DNA of 64,000 bases from Singulisphaera acidiphila DSM 18658 (GTDB taxonomy: Bacteria > Planctomycetota > Planctomycetia > Isosphaerales > Isosphaeraceae), in NCBI RefSeq assembly GCF_000242455.2, contig NC_019892.1, positions 9,124,744-9,188,743 on the forward strand. Reading direction: 5' to 3'. The translations under genes were made by a program, and so were the position numbers. How positions within the stretch are numbered: the first letter of the stretch is position 1; the number at the start of each line of letters is the position of its first letter. This document shows, piece after piece, positions 44,074-52,685 of this stretch. The notes below the pieces were generated by a model that was not told the origin of the DNA, did not search any database, and saw only the letters and a program-made list of their open reading frames with translations.

Positions 44074-44646
44074 TCAACGAACGAACGAGGCAGGTCGCAC
44101 GACCTGTCGCGTCTTGCCCTTGATGATCCGTTCAACCACAGTCTTATTTGACTCGAGAAGCGACTTGAATTCCTCACGCAGTTGCGTCAATTCATTCAAA
44201 AGCGCGGAATTCGCAGCCTTGAGCTCGTCGACGGACGCCCTGGCCGCGGCCAAGCCCGCAGTCTCATTCTGCTGCTCTTTGTCTCGGTCAACGCGAGCCA
44301 CTTGAGCTTTGGCAACCGCTTGCTGAAGCGTCGCGAGTTGAACCTGAACGGAGGTCTGGACCTCAATCACCTCAGCCTTGGCACGCTCGACGTCAGCGAG
44401 TTTGGAGCGGAGGACGGTCTGTTCTTCTTCAGAGGCCAACTGCTCCAGGGTGATCTTATCCTGGAAATCCGCGATGGCACGCTGGTTCTTGGCCACATCG
44501 GCCTCAAGAGTCTCGATTTGCTGCGTTTGCTTGGCCAGCGCCTGGGTCCACTCCATATTCAGAGTGGCAACCGCCGAGACCAGGATGATCCAGACGGGCA
44601 GGAGCAGTAAGACCAGGACGACTAGGACTTTCCCCGCTGTGGACAT
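44074..44646 (-). CDS. Membrane-anchored coiled-coil protein
   Basis: A 190-residue protein of no recognised family. One N-terminal transmembrane helix (about residues 6-30, KVLVVLVLLLLPVWIILVSAVAT) is followed by about 130 residues of heptad-rich coiled coil (QTQQIETLEADVAKNQRAIA, LASEEEQTVLRSKLADVERAK, ASVDELKAANSALLNELTQL) and a short basic tail. GGAGAGG lies just ahead of the ATG. Its topology, with a coiled coil outside the membrane, resembles periplasmic tethering or scaffolding proteins. It lies about 180 bp upstream of the lipid kinase start on the same strand. Confidence 0.8.
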   Translation of the reverse strand: MSTAGKVLVVLVLLLLPVWIILVSAVATLNMEWTQALAKQTQQIETLEADVAKNQRAIADFQDKITLEQLASEEEQTVLRSKLADVERAKAEVIEVQTSVQVQLATLQQAVAKAQVARVDRDKEQQNETAGLAAARASVDELKAANSALLNELTQLREEFKSLLESNKTVVERIIKGKTRQVVRPASFVR

Positions 44647-45007
44647 CGGACCTCTCCTGCCTTTCGCGGAGTCGAAATCTCAACCGGTTTCGCGCCGCGC
44701 GGATGGCTCAGGGGCCGTTAGGAAAAATAAAATGGGACGTGACGCACTGAAAAGGCCATGCGCCTCGAGCCGACTGACGCGACATACCCCAATATACCCC
44801 CCGTCTTTCCAACTTGCCAAGTCTCTCGGATCCAATCAATCCGCCAGCCACACCGAATTCGAGGGCTACACCTTCTTTACCATCCTCAATGATTGCATCG
44901 CGTTTGACGCACTTCGGACCAACTCCCTACAATCAGAGACTTAAACAGCCCAAGGGAGCGACGCGGCAACTATTGTCCGTGGAATCAACCACGGATCGAG
45001 TCTTTTA
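44647..45007. other. Divergent intergenic region
   Basis: About 360 bases between divergent genes with no open frame of merit. It presumably carries promoters for the coiled-coil protein (-) and the dehydrogenase (+). No operator-like dyad stands out. Confidence 0.4.
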
Positions 45008-46084
45008 ATGAGGGCCTTGCCGACCATGCGTCCGACGTATCAGGTCACCGAACTGCTGGGCGATGGGATCGGCCCGGAGCTGTCACGCGCCGTTCACACT
45101 CTGGCCGACGCGCTGCCGATCTGCCTTGAATTCGTCCCGGTCGACCTGACCTTGGAGAACCGAAGGGCCCAAGGGCTCAAAATTTACGACAAAGCCGTCG
45201 AGGCGGTCACAGCGAGTCGGGTGGCCTTGAAGTATCCGACGGTGACGGCCGAGGAGAGCCCCAACGCCATCCTCCGGCGGCGGCTCGACCTCTCGGTCAT
45301 CCACCGTCCGGTTTACACGATCCCCGGCGTACCGACCAACTTCCGTCGCGAGCTCGACATCGATATCGTCCGGATCGCCACCGGAGGCACGTACGACGAC
45401 CCCGGCCGCATGATTGGCGTCGACGGCGCGGTCAGCCTTCGGATCGTCGAGCGGCGACCGGTCCGCGAGGCCGCCCGCTATGCCTTCACCCTCGCCCGCC
45501 GGACCGGCAACAAGCGCGTCACCAGCGCCTCGAAGTACACGATTCAGAAGGCAACCGACGGCCTGTTCGAGAGCATCGCCAAGGAAGTGGCCGCTCAGTT
45601 TCCCGAGGTCCCGCACAACAGCGAGCTCTTCGACGCCCTCCTCGGCAAGGTCATCATGACCCCCGACCGGTTTCAAATCGTGCTCGTTCTGAACGAGTAC
45701 GGCGATTTCCTCTCCGACATGGCCTGCGGACTCGCCGGCTCGCTAGGCATCGGTGCCAGCGCCAACCTCGCGTTCGACGCCGCCGCTGTTGTCCGTGTCG
45801 CCCTGTTCGACGCCGCGCACGGCACCGCCCCCGACATCGCCGGCAAGAATCTGGCCAATCCGACGGCCATCTTCCTGGCCCTCTCGATGCTCCTCTACCA
45901 GCTCGGCGAGACTGACCTTGGCCACACGGTCAAAACGACCACCCTCGACCTGCTTCGCCAAGGCATTCGGACCCGCGACCTGGGAGGCGAGGAATCGACC
46001 GACTCCTTCACCGCGGCCGTCGCCGCCGAAGTCGCGCGGCGTCTCGCCGAGGCAAAGGATTTGCCCGCCACTCCCCTGCCCTGA
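45008..46084 (+). CDS. Isocitrate/isopropylmalate family dehydrogenase
   Basis: A 358-residue beta-decarboxylating dehydrogenase. Family motifs are LLGDGIGPEL at the N-terminus, ALKYPTVTAEESPNAILRRRLDL (substrate-contacting Ser/Arg region), the Lys-containing TSASKYTIQKATDGLF, the metal-binding NEYGDFLSDMACGLAGSLGIGASANL, and DAAHGTAPDIAGKNLANPTA at the cofactor loop. These oxidise a malate-type substrate with NAD(P)+ and release CO2. The short length fits NAD-dependent isocitrate, homoisocitrate or isopropylmalate dehydrogenases. No leu or other TCA gene adjoins, so isocitrate is the default guess. The start may be 45008 or the ATG six codons later (45026). A strong palindrome follows the stop. 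Confidence 0.9.
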   Translation: MRALPTMRPTYQVTELLGDGIGPELSRAVHTLADALPICLEFVPVDLTLENRRAQGLKIYDKAVEAVTASRVALKYPTVTAEESPNAILRRRLDLSVIHRPVYTIPGVPTNFRRELDIDIVRIATGGTYDDPGRMIGVDGAVSLRIVERRPVREAARYAFTLARRTGNKRVTSASKYTIQKATDGLFESIAKEVAAQFPEVPHNSELFDALLGKVIMTPDRFQIVLVLNEYGDFLSDMACGLAGSLGIGASANLAFDAAAVVRVALFDAAHGTAPDIAGKNLANPTAIFLALSMLLYQLGETDLGHTVKTTTLDLLRQGIRTRDLGGEESTDSFTAAVAAEVARRLAEAKDLPATPLP

Positions 46085-46102
46085 GCCAGGCCGACCGATC
46101 CG

Positions 46103-46147
46103 ACGCATCGGGGCCGAGCGTGTTCAACACGCTCGGCCCCGATGCGT
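46103..46147. terminator. Long terminator-like palindrome after the dehydrogenase
   Basis: Arms 46103-46124 and 46126-46147 are perfect complements over 22 bp (ACGCATCGGGGCCGAGCGTG plus TT) around a single C. In RNA about 20 bp would pair around a small loop. It begins 19 bp after the stop codon. There is no U-run. The dehydrogenase (+) and the small membrane protein (-) converge here. Confidence 0.7.
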
Positions 46148-46257
46148 GGAAACCTGATGGGCCGCGCCCAACCTCCAAGAGCCGGAGGGCCCTCTCTCAC
46201 ATGCCTACTTGAGAGGAATTGCCCCATGAGGGCTGTTGCCGATGCACGTATCGGCTC

Positions 46258-46566
46258 TCAGACGCCCGGCGAACCGGAGACGGAACGCCAAGCGGGGGCC
46301 TTCGTCTTGACCAAGGGGCTCGAAGGGCGGGAGGCGGCTCGCGTCGCCATCGTCCTGGCGACATCGAGCTCGACCAACAGCCGTCGCCGTTCGCGGCGGG
46401 CAACGAGCAGGCCACCGACCAGCACCGTCTCAACCGCTAAAATCGGCAAGGCCGCCTCGAGTCCGCGAGCCAAGGAAAGCGGGGTGGGAGAGGCGACCAC
46501 ACTCAGGAGGAGCGGGAAGGCGAGAATCAAGCCGACAGCAACTCGCCGGGCCCAGTGGTTACGCAT
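46258..46566 (-). CDS. Small two-helix membrane protein
   Basis: A 102-residue hypothetical protein. It starts MRNHWARRVAVG with GGAGCGG about 8 nt upstream. Two hydrophobic helices are visible (about 8-26, VAVGLILAFPLLLSVVAS, and about 37-55, ALPILAVETVLVGGLLVA), then a basic RRERRRLL end and a charged tail. No family was recognised. The frame is open further upstream but without support. It is converging with the dehydrogenase gene. Confidence 0.5.
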   Translation of the reverse strand: MRNHWARRVAVGLILAFPLLLSVVASPTPLSLARGLEAALPILAVETVLVGGLLVARRERRRLLVELDVARTMATRAASRPSSPLVKTKAPAWRSVSGSPGV

Positions 46567-46741
46567 GGTGAACCGCTCCTTTTTTTCGACTGGGGGGACC
46601 TCCTGCCCAGCTTTTATCCTCAAAAGGCGCAGCGCACCTCACTTTTCACTCTAGGTCAACTTTGCCGATTCGCAAGAAAAAGATTCTGCCTTTATGGATC
46701 AATCGACTGCGACGCCCCGATCGCGCGAGAAGACCACCGCT

Positions 46742-48562
46742 CTATGGCCGATCCCAGGGTGCGATCAACGTCGGCCGATTCTTGAACCGCTTCATCGCGA
46801 TCTTGAGTTGAGTCCCACTCCCCGGCGCAAGCTGAACAGTGAAAGTGGAGTCCTTGATCGGGGTCTCGGTATCGCCAGGTCCCGAGACGGAGTGGAACTC
46901 GTGTTCGGCGTAGGCCCCGGCCTGCACGACGAGAGTCCGCTCCGCGACCTGGCTGGTGTTGACGAGCGAGAGCGTCACGCTGTCGCCGGTCATGGCTTCG
47001 ACGAGCGCGGCGACGTCTTCGGGAACACCGGCGCGGCGGGCGATCGGATCAAAATAGCGCAGGCGGCAATGCAAGACCGAGGCCCGTCGCGTGATGTGCA
47101 GCCCCCCTTGCATCAACTGGATCAGGGCGGTCACGCTCGCCGGGTTGTACTCCATCGGGTCGTCGGCCAGCCGGGTATCGGGCGAGGTGGAGTCGCGGCG
47201 CATCCCTTCGACGCGCTGACGGATCCGCGAGAGATCGCCACGCAAGACGCGGACCGGGTAGCCGGAGTCCTCGCCGTCGAGGTATTTGAGCCAGGGATCA
47301 CCGGCCGTGGCGGCGCGGTCGCCAGGCTTCATCGACAGGTAATAGATCTCAAGGGCGTTGAGCTGATACGGCCCCGGCTCGAAGGCGTACCAGCCGTCGA
47401 CGCCGTACATGCGGGGCGTCGACAGCTTGCCCTCAAGCATCTTACCCTGGGCATTGATGACGTCGGCCTGCTTGCGCCAGAGATCAAGATAGCGGTCGTT
47501 CCCAGTCAGCAGATAGGCGTTCATGAAGCCAATGAACGACCAATGGACCCGGTTGCGGTGATCCATCAGGCCGGTCTGGGGAACCCGAACGGTGAACGCC
47601 CAGCCATAAGTTCCGCCGTACCACTTGCCGTCGCTCGCTCCCCCGATCTTGCCGTCGAGGCCAATGTTGCTGGGGATGACGCCGCCGTTGGCTTCCATCC
47701 GCCCGGCCCAGGCGTCGACATACTCGAGCAGCCACAGTCGATACTTCTCTTCGTGGGTGAGCATATAGGCATTCAATGCCAAGGTCGTCGCCAGCAGGTT
47801 CAGCGGGTGGTCGCCGACAATGTCGGTATACTCCTGGAAGTGGGCAAGCATCTCATCATAGCTGCGCTCGCCATGACCGAGCTTGAACCGGCTCTCGACC
47901 TCGATCGGGTCGCCGGCCCAGTCCCTGGGCGTGGCCCTACGGAGCAAAGGACCGCGGCTGCCGTTAAACAGGCTACGGATGATCTGATGCTCCGAGTCGT
48001 AGTTCGGCGCTCCGGGGTCTTCGTTCATGTAGAACCCGGCGTACCGGCGAACGCGATGCCCGAACTTCACGTCGCCAGGGTCGGAAAGCCCCTGCAAGTT
48101 GAAGACGGAGAGCCCTTCCGCGTTGTGCTGCCAGTCGAACATCACCGGGAATTCTTTGTAGTACATGCCGTCGACCGCGAGGGGGACCTGTTTCGTCCGG
48201 GCCTCGGTGAACTGCCGCAAGTGCCCCTCCCAGGCCTTCTTGTACATTTGAAGGACCTTCTCAGGGGCCCCCAGGGCGTGGAGATGCGGCCAGTCGTTGC
48301 AGTTCTCGATCGCGTCGTCCGGGCCGTCGTCGCCCCCCCAGCGCTCGACGCATTCGAGGTATCCCCGGTCGTCGAAGTACCGGGCAAAGAACTCCTCGCA
48401 GGCCGCCGTATTGGCTCGGAACAGTTCTCGCTCCAGAAGCGCCCATTCCGGAGGCGTCATCGGCGACGCCACGCGGATCGTGGCCCCACCGGCCCCGCGG
48501 AACGGCAAAACGAGAAGGCAAATCGCCAGGCCCCAGACCGCGCGTCGAAAACTGCCCCTCAT
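46742..48562 (-). CDS. Secreted protein, probable alpha/alpha-toroid (glycosidase-like) fold
   Basis: A 606-residue exported protein. The signal peptide spans about residues 5-27 (AVWGLAICLLVLPFRGAGG). The mature part is rich in Trp, Tyr and His with repeated helix-turn patterns (VGDHPLNLLATTLALNAYML, EEKYRLWLLEYVDAWAGRM, RVHWSFIGFMNAYLLTGNDRYLDLW). This resembles six-hairpin glycosidase, lyase or cellobiose-epimerase-like toroids. The last about 80 residues look like a beta-sandwich (VTLSLVNTSQVAERTLVVQAG). No catalytic residues can be assigned. The ATG at 48562 has GAGGA 6 nt upstream. A polysaccharide-processing role is only inferred from the fold impression. Confidence 0.7.
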   Translation of the reverse strand: MRGSFRRAVWGLAICLLVLPFRGAGGATIRVASPMTPPEWALLERELFRANTAACEEFFARYFDDRGYLECVERWGGDDGPDDAIENCNDWPHLHALGAPEKVLQMYKKAWEGHLRQFTEARTKQVPLAVDGMYYKEFPVMFDWQHNAEGLSVFNLQGLSDPGDVKFGHRVRRYAGFYMNEDPGAPNYDSEHQIIRSLFNGSRGPLLRRATPRDWAGDPIEVESRFKLGHGERSYDEMLAHFQEYTDIVGDHPLNLLATTLALNAYMLTHEEKYRLWLLEYVDAWAGRMEANGGVIPSNIGLDGKIGGASDGKWYGGTYGWAFTVRVPQTGLMDHRNRVHWSFIGFMNAYLLTGNDRYLDLWRKQADVINAQGKMLEGKLSTPRMYGVDGWYAFEPGPYQLNALEIYYLSMKPGDRAATAGDPWLKYLDGEDSGYPVRVLRGDLSRIRQRVEGMRRDSTSPDTRLADDPMEYNPASVTALIQLMQGGLHITRRASVLHCRLRYFDPIARRAGVPEDVAALVEAMTGDSVTLSLVNTSQVAERTLVVQAGAYAEHEFHSVSGPGDTETPIKDSTFTVQLAPGSGTQLKIAMKRFKNRPTLIAPWDRP

Positions 48563-48856
48563 CGCGTCCTCACTTCTTCCCAATCCATATTCTTGGTCGA
48601 CACAAACCATCCCAATCTAATCCCAGAGGCCTCAGTCGCGTGAGGTGAATACCCGAGCCAGGCGACCGAATTCGCCTCACCTTTCGGGTATCAGGGCAGG
48701 TCTCGTGTCAGGACTCCAAACATTTTGCCGCGATCGAGACGCACGCCCGAGCGGGAGCGCGCTCGACCGGCGTCCGATCACGGCAAAAGGCAAGGCCGAC
48801 TTCACGGAACCGGGCTCAACAGGGGCGACGTTGGCGGCGATTCCGGCCGGTCTGAC

Positions 48857-49504
48857 TCATGGGCTGAGCGTGAGAAGGTTGCTCACACCGTTGTCGGTGA
48901 TCAGTTGGCCCTTGATGATGATCGACCCCGTACCGGCGCTGGTCCCCCCCTGGGGCGGGGTGCGCCGCGGGGAATAGCGAACCTCGAGCGTCCCTTCGCC
49001 GGTCGCCCCGCCGTACCCGCCCGCCCCATCGCCGGCCGTCCAGGTGAATCGGGTGGGGCGGCCCGCGCGGTCAAGCGAACTGGTGTCGCCGGTGAGGGTC
49101 AGAAAGACCTGAGTCCCCGAGTTCGCGACGTTCTTGTCGAAGACCCCCACGAGCCCGGTCGTCGGCTCGGCCGGATCCTTCGGCGTGTAGAAGGCCGCCT
49201 GGACAGCGCCGTGCAATGTCGCCGAGGTGGTCCCTACCCCCCGGAAGAGGGTCTGGTTGGACTGGTCGGTGAAAAGGGCAGGGCCCGTGGTGAACGTTCC
49301 CTTGAACAGGCCGAGGAACGCGAACTTGGCTTGCCCACGGGGCGTCAAGTCATTCGCTGTACTTTGCGAGACGAGGACGGTCGGCCTCTGCCTAGGAAGA
49401 AGGCCGTAGAGCGTCGGAGCGGTCGGCAATTCCCGGTCTTCGAGCCTCATCACAGAGGGAGGCCAGTACCGCCGGCGCCGAGAACTGGGCGAATGGTGAC
49501 CCAT
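48857..49504 (-). CDS. Secreted protein with LEDR-type N-terminal signature
   Basis: A 215-residue protein. It begins MGHHSPSSRRRRYWPPSVMR followed by LEDRELPTAP, the same Arg-rich plus LEDR start as the large protein at 18825-23708, which in planctomycetes marks exported proteins. The rest is beta-rich with Gly/Thr/Ser (AKFAFLGLFKGTFTTGPAL, TLTGDTSSLDRAGRPTRFTWTAG, GTGSIIIKGQLITDNG). No known domain was recognised. AAAGGAG lies before the ATG. It lies 40 bp downstream of the outer-membrane efflux gene on the same strand and could be the last gene of that operon. Confidence 0.75.
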   Translation of the reverse strand: MGHHSPSSRRRRYWPPSVMRLEDRELPTAPTLYGLLPRQRPTVLVSQSTANDLTPRGQAKFAFLGLFKGTFTTGPALFTDQSNQTLFRGVGTTSATLHGAVQAAFYTPKDPAEPTTGLVGVFDKNVANSGTQVFLTLTGDTSSLDRAGRPTRFTWTAGDGAGGYGGATGEGTLEVRYSPRRTPPQGGTSAGTGSIIIKGQLITDNGVSNLLTLSP

Positions 49505-49544
49505 CGGGGATTGAACTCCTTTTCTTTCGTGAGATTGTAACCCG

Positions 49545-51155
49545 TCAGGGCAGGACGCGAACGCCGACGGCCGTATTGAGGTCGAGCATGGCACGGCGGT
49601 GTCGGACGAGCGTGTCGCGGTACTGGCGGACGACCTCGTTGTAGTCCTTCTGCGCATCCAGGTATTCGATGGCGCTGGACTCTCCCCCCTGGAGCCGACG
49701 GTACGCCGAGTCGCGCACCCGCCGCGAGGCGGGGATCACCTCGCGTTCCAGTTCCAACAGGGCGTTGCGGCTCAGTTGGAATTCCCGGAACGACTCGTCA
49801 ACCTCGTCGGCGATCTCTCGTTCGAGGGCCCCAAGTTCCACCTGGGTTTGCGTGGCATTGATCTTGGCCCGCTGGATGTTCCCCTGGTTCCTGTTATAGA
49901 TCGGGAGCGGGACGGTGACACCGACGGCCCACGAGTGCGGGCTCTTGAAGCCGAACGGCCGATTGTCCTGAAACGTGTACGGCTGGGCGAGCACGTAGAC
50001 GTCGGAAAGCCGGTTGGCGTGTGCCAGCCCGATCTCAGCCCCCGCCCGTTCGACGCCGATGCGGTAACCGATCAGGTCGGGCCGATTGGCCATGGCGAGC
50101 TGGACCAAGGACTCACCCGAGTGGGGGAGTTCCGCGAGGATGCGCAACGGCTCCTCGACTCGGATCGACTCCCCGTCGGCCCGGGAGAGGTTCAGCAATC
50201 GGGCCATCGTCCGGCCGGTCTTGCTGACGGCATGGGTCGCCTCATGGACCTGCAACTGCGCCTGCTCGGCCTGGGAGTGGAGAGCGTCGATCGTCGACTT
50301 GACGACCTGGCCGCTCTTCAGCAGTTCCTGGTTGAGGGTGAGCAGCCGGGTAATCCCATCGCGATAGGCCTTACTGTAGCGGAGCGTCTCCTCCGCCGCA
50401 GCAACGTCGACGTAGGCGGTATACAGGTTGTCGATCTGGAGCCGGATCGCATCCTGGAACTGGGCCTGGGTGACGCGCGTGGCCTTCTCGGCGACGATCA
50501 TCCGGGCCTTGCGTTTGCGGGTCACATCGAGAGGATAGGTAATGTTGATATCGTACTGTGGAGGACCGCCCGGCCGCAAGTTGGAGTATTTGCCGTAGGG
50601 GACCAACTGCGCATCGGCGTAGACGACGGGGTTGGTACGGAGGCCCGCCGTCAGAGCGTCGGCCTGAGCCATCGGGATCTCGAACCGCAAGGCGGTCAGG
50701 TTCAGATTGTTTCGGATCAGGCCGTCGATCGCGGCGTCCAGGGTCAATCCCGATCCCGACGGCCGCTCCCGGTCGGTGGTCGGAAGCTCGAGTTCGCCAT
50801 AGTGAGGGACCGTGGCTGGCTCAAGCGTTTCGGGCCGGAACCTCGGCGGCGGAGGCGTGACGCCGGCCGGCCGGCTCGGATTCAAGGCGTCGACGGGGGC
50901 CCTACTGCCCGACGCCCCGAGCCGGCCGTTCATCGGCCGGTTGTCCTGCGTTCCCGGAGCGTTCCCAGCCTCCAAGATACCGGCATCCCCGATCACCGGG
51001 CCGAGCTTCGCCCGCCCTTCGGGAAGCCCGATCGGTTCTTCAACGTCGGCCGGGCCTTGGGCGCGGGCGTCCGGTCCACCGACCGCCAGCACCAGCCCAC
51101 CGAGGATCGAGAGCTTGGCGACGCACCCTCGCCATCGCCCCAGTTGGTACTTCAT
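49545..51155 (-). CDS. Outer-membrane efflux protein (TolC/CusC family)
   Basis: A 536-residue outer-membrane channel component. It has a signal peptide (about 1-33, ending DARAQG), a Pro-rich linker and two outer-membrane efflux repeats of long helices plus beta-hairpins (about 140-530: LIRNNLNLTALRFEIPMAQADAL, YVDVAAAEETLRYSKAYRDGITRLL, GVTVPLPIYNRNQGNIQRAKINATQTQVEL, SRRVRDSAYRRLQGGESSAIEYLDAQKDYNEV). GVTVPLPIYNRNQG is the usual signature of CzcC/CusC-like channels. It forms the exit duct for the RND pump encoded upstream. It is the third gene of the minus-strand operon, about 170 bp after the adaptor. Confidence 0.92.
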   Translation of the reverse strand: MKYQLGRWRGCVAKLSILGGLVLAVGGPDARAQGPADVEEPIGLPEGRAKLGPVIGDAGILEAGNAPGTQDNRPMNGRLGASGSRAPVDALNPSRPAGVTPPPPRFRPETLEPATVPHYGELELPTTDRERPSGSGLTLDAAIDGLIRNNLNLTALRFEIPMAQADALTAGLRTNPVVYADAQLVPYGKYSNLRPGGPPQYDINITYPLDVTRKRKARMIVAEKATRVTQAQFQDAIRLQIDNLYTAYVDVAAAEETLRYSKAYRDGITRLLTLNQELLKSGQVVKSTIDALHSQAEQAQLQVHEATHAVSKTGRTMARLLNLSRADGESIRVEEPLRILAELPHSGESLVQLAMANRPDLIGYRIGVERAGAEIGLAHANRLSDVYVLAQPYTFQDNRPFGFKSPHSWAVGVTVPLPIYNRNQGNIQRAKINATQTQVELGALEREIADEVDESFREFQLSRNALLELEREVIPASRRVRDSAYRRLQGGESSAIEYLDAQKDYNEVVRQYRDTLVRHRRAMLDLNTAVGVRVLP

Positions 51156-51326
51156 TCGCTACTCCTTATGAAGATCGTACCGACCCGCGACTCGGTTCCG
51201 CCTTCCGAAAAGTCCGGCGCGAAAGCAAGCAAGTTCATCGGGTCGACACGTTTCCTTTTGCCTATCCATGGCATGGCCCGACCAGTACCGTGCCCCACAG
51301 CGAGCGGATCACCTTGAGAGTTCCAC

Positions 51327-52685
51327 TCACCGCTCGTCGACGTTCGCTCCGCCGCCGATCGGTGCCCCGGTCTGAACCGTCTTCAGGTCATCGTACAACT
51401 GGGCAACGAGCAGGCTCCCGACACTCACGATTTCCTCACCCGCGCGCAACCCCGTCTCGACAACGACGTGGTCTTCCTTTTCCTGGGCGACTCCAACCGT
51501 GCGTCGTTCATATTTATCGGCCTGCCCCGACACTTTTACGAAGACATAATACTGGCGGTCGGCCACGACTAGAGCGGTTCTAGGGATTACGGTCCACCCT
51601 GCCACCGGGGGAACGTCCAACAAACCCCTCACGAGCATGTCGGCCTTGAGCCGACCTTCCGGGTTGGGGACGGAGGTCCGGATCCGGACAGCGTGCGTGC
51701 CCGGGTCGACACGGTTTGAGATGTACTCGACCTTCCCGACAAGCTTGTGGTTCAGGAAGGGGAAGTGGACCTCCCAGGACTGCCCCAAGTGCACCAGGTC
51801 GATGTCGCTCTCGAAAACGTTGCCCCAGACCCAGAGGTGGTCGAGGGGCGCGATGACCAACAGGGTGTCGTCCTCGTCATAGAGGTTACCCACGACGACA
51901 TCGCGGGTGATGATGATGCCGTCGGCCGGCGAACGGAGGGTCATTCGCGCCTTCTGGGAACCGACCTGCCCCTTCACCTCCTCGACTTCCGCCTCAGAGA
52001 GGCCGTAGACGAGGAGGTTGTCACGGGCGACTTCGTATTCCCGCCGGCTCTTCATCTCGCTGTTCTGCGTCTCGGCGAAGAGTTGCTGGGCAATCGACTG
52101 CCCTTGGACAAGCAGCTTGCGTGCATCGAGCAAATTCTTGTCGTAGGTCCATTGAATCCGCTTAATCTCATAAGCACTCTTGGTTTCGGCCAACTCCGTG
52201 CTGTAGAGGTCGATCAGCGGGTCGCCCTTCTTGACAGTCTGGCCGACCGTCTTATAAACCTTGTCGACGCGGCCCTTGAACATGAAACGGATCTGGCTCA
52301 GCGTCTCGGAGTCGTATTCAGAGGTGCCAAGCAACTCGAGGCGGATGGGGTCGGTCTGCGGCGCCACGTTCGTGGTCTCGATGCCCATCGACGCGCGGCC
52401 GCGTTCTTTCAGAGTGACGAGGCCGTCCCAGGGGGGGCGGTCGGCAGGCGGACGAGGGCCCGTGTCCGCCGCCATGAGCGCGGGGGACAGGGGACGCGTC
52501 AACGACGCCCACAGGTTGCGAAGCTGCGCGGGACGGCTCCAGCCGAGGTAGGCGAGGATTCCGGCCCCCGCCAGGAACATGGCGACGAGCGCCGCATTCC
52601 GCGTCTTGGACGGGCCCCGGCCTTGGGCCCCCGTCGCGGGGGCCGGTTCAGGGGGCGTGTGAGTCGGTAAATTGGGCGACGTCAT
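51327..52685 (-). CDS. RND efflux periplasmic adaptor (CusB/CzcB-like)
   Basis: A 452-residue membrane-fusion protein. It has an N-terminal membrane anchor (about 28-48, AALVAMFLAGAGILAYLGW), a beta-barrel entry strand, a biotinyl-lipoyl-like half (RVDKVYKTVGQTVKKGDPLIDLYSTEL), an alpha-helical hairpin (about 165-235), then the second lipoyl half (LRSPADGIIITRDVVVGNLY), a beta-barrel (LWVWGNVFESDIDLVHLGQ) and a membrane-proximal domain. It bridges the inner-membrane pump and the outer-membrane channel and may capture metal ions. Its start overlaps the pump gene stop by 4 bp. No extra His-rich metal-binding tail is visible. Confidence 0.92.
   Translation of the reverse strand: MTSPNLPTHTPPEPAPATGAQGRGPSKTRNAALVAMFLAGAGILAYLGWSRPAQLRNLWASLTRPLSPALMAADTGPRPPADRPPWDGLVTLKERGRASMGIETTNVAPQTDPIRLELLGTSEYDSETLSQIRFMFKGRVDKVYKTVGQTVKKGDPLIDLYSTELAETKSAYEIKRIQWTYDKNLLDARKLLVQGQSIAQQLFAETQNSEMKSRREYEVARDNLLVYGLSEAEVEEVKGQVGSQKARMTLRSPADGIIITRDVVVGNLYDEDDTLLVIAPLDHLWVWGNVFESDIDLVHLGQSWEVHFPFLNHKLVGKVEYISNRVDPGTHAVRIRTSVPNPEGRLKADMLVRGLLDVPPVAGWTVIPRTALVVADRQYYVFVKVSGQADKYERRTVGVAQEKEDHVVVETGLRAGEEIVSVGSLLVAQLYDDLKTVQTGAPIGGGANVDER

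Noticed and set aside
46694..48643. 649-residue open frame antisense to the toroid-like protein
   Set aside because: Longer than the sense gene but without signal peptide, motifs or ribosome-binding site; the sense product has a clean signal peptide.
49599..51317. 572-residue open frame antisense to the outer-membrane efflux gene
   Set aside because: The sense strand matches the TolC/CusC family throughout.
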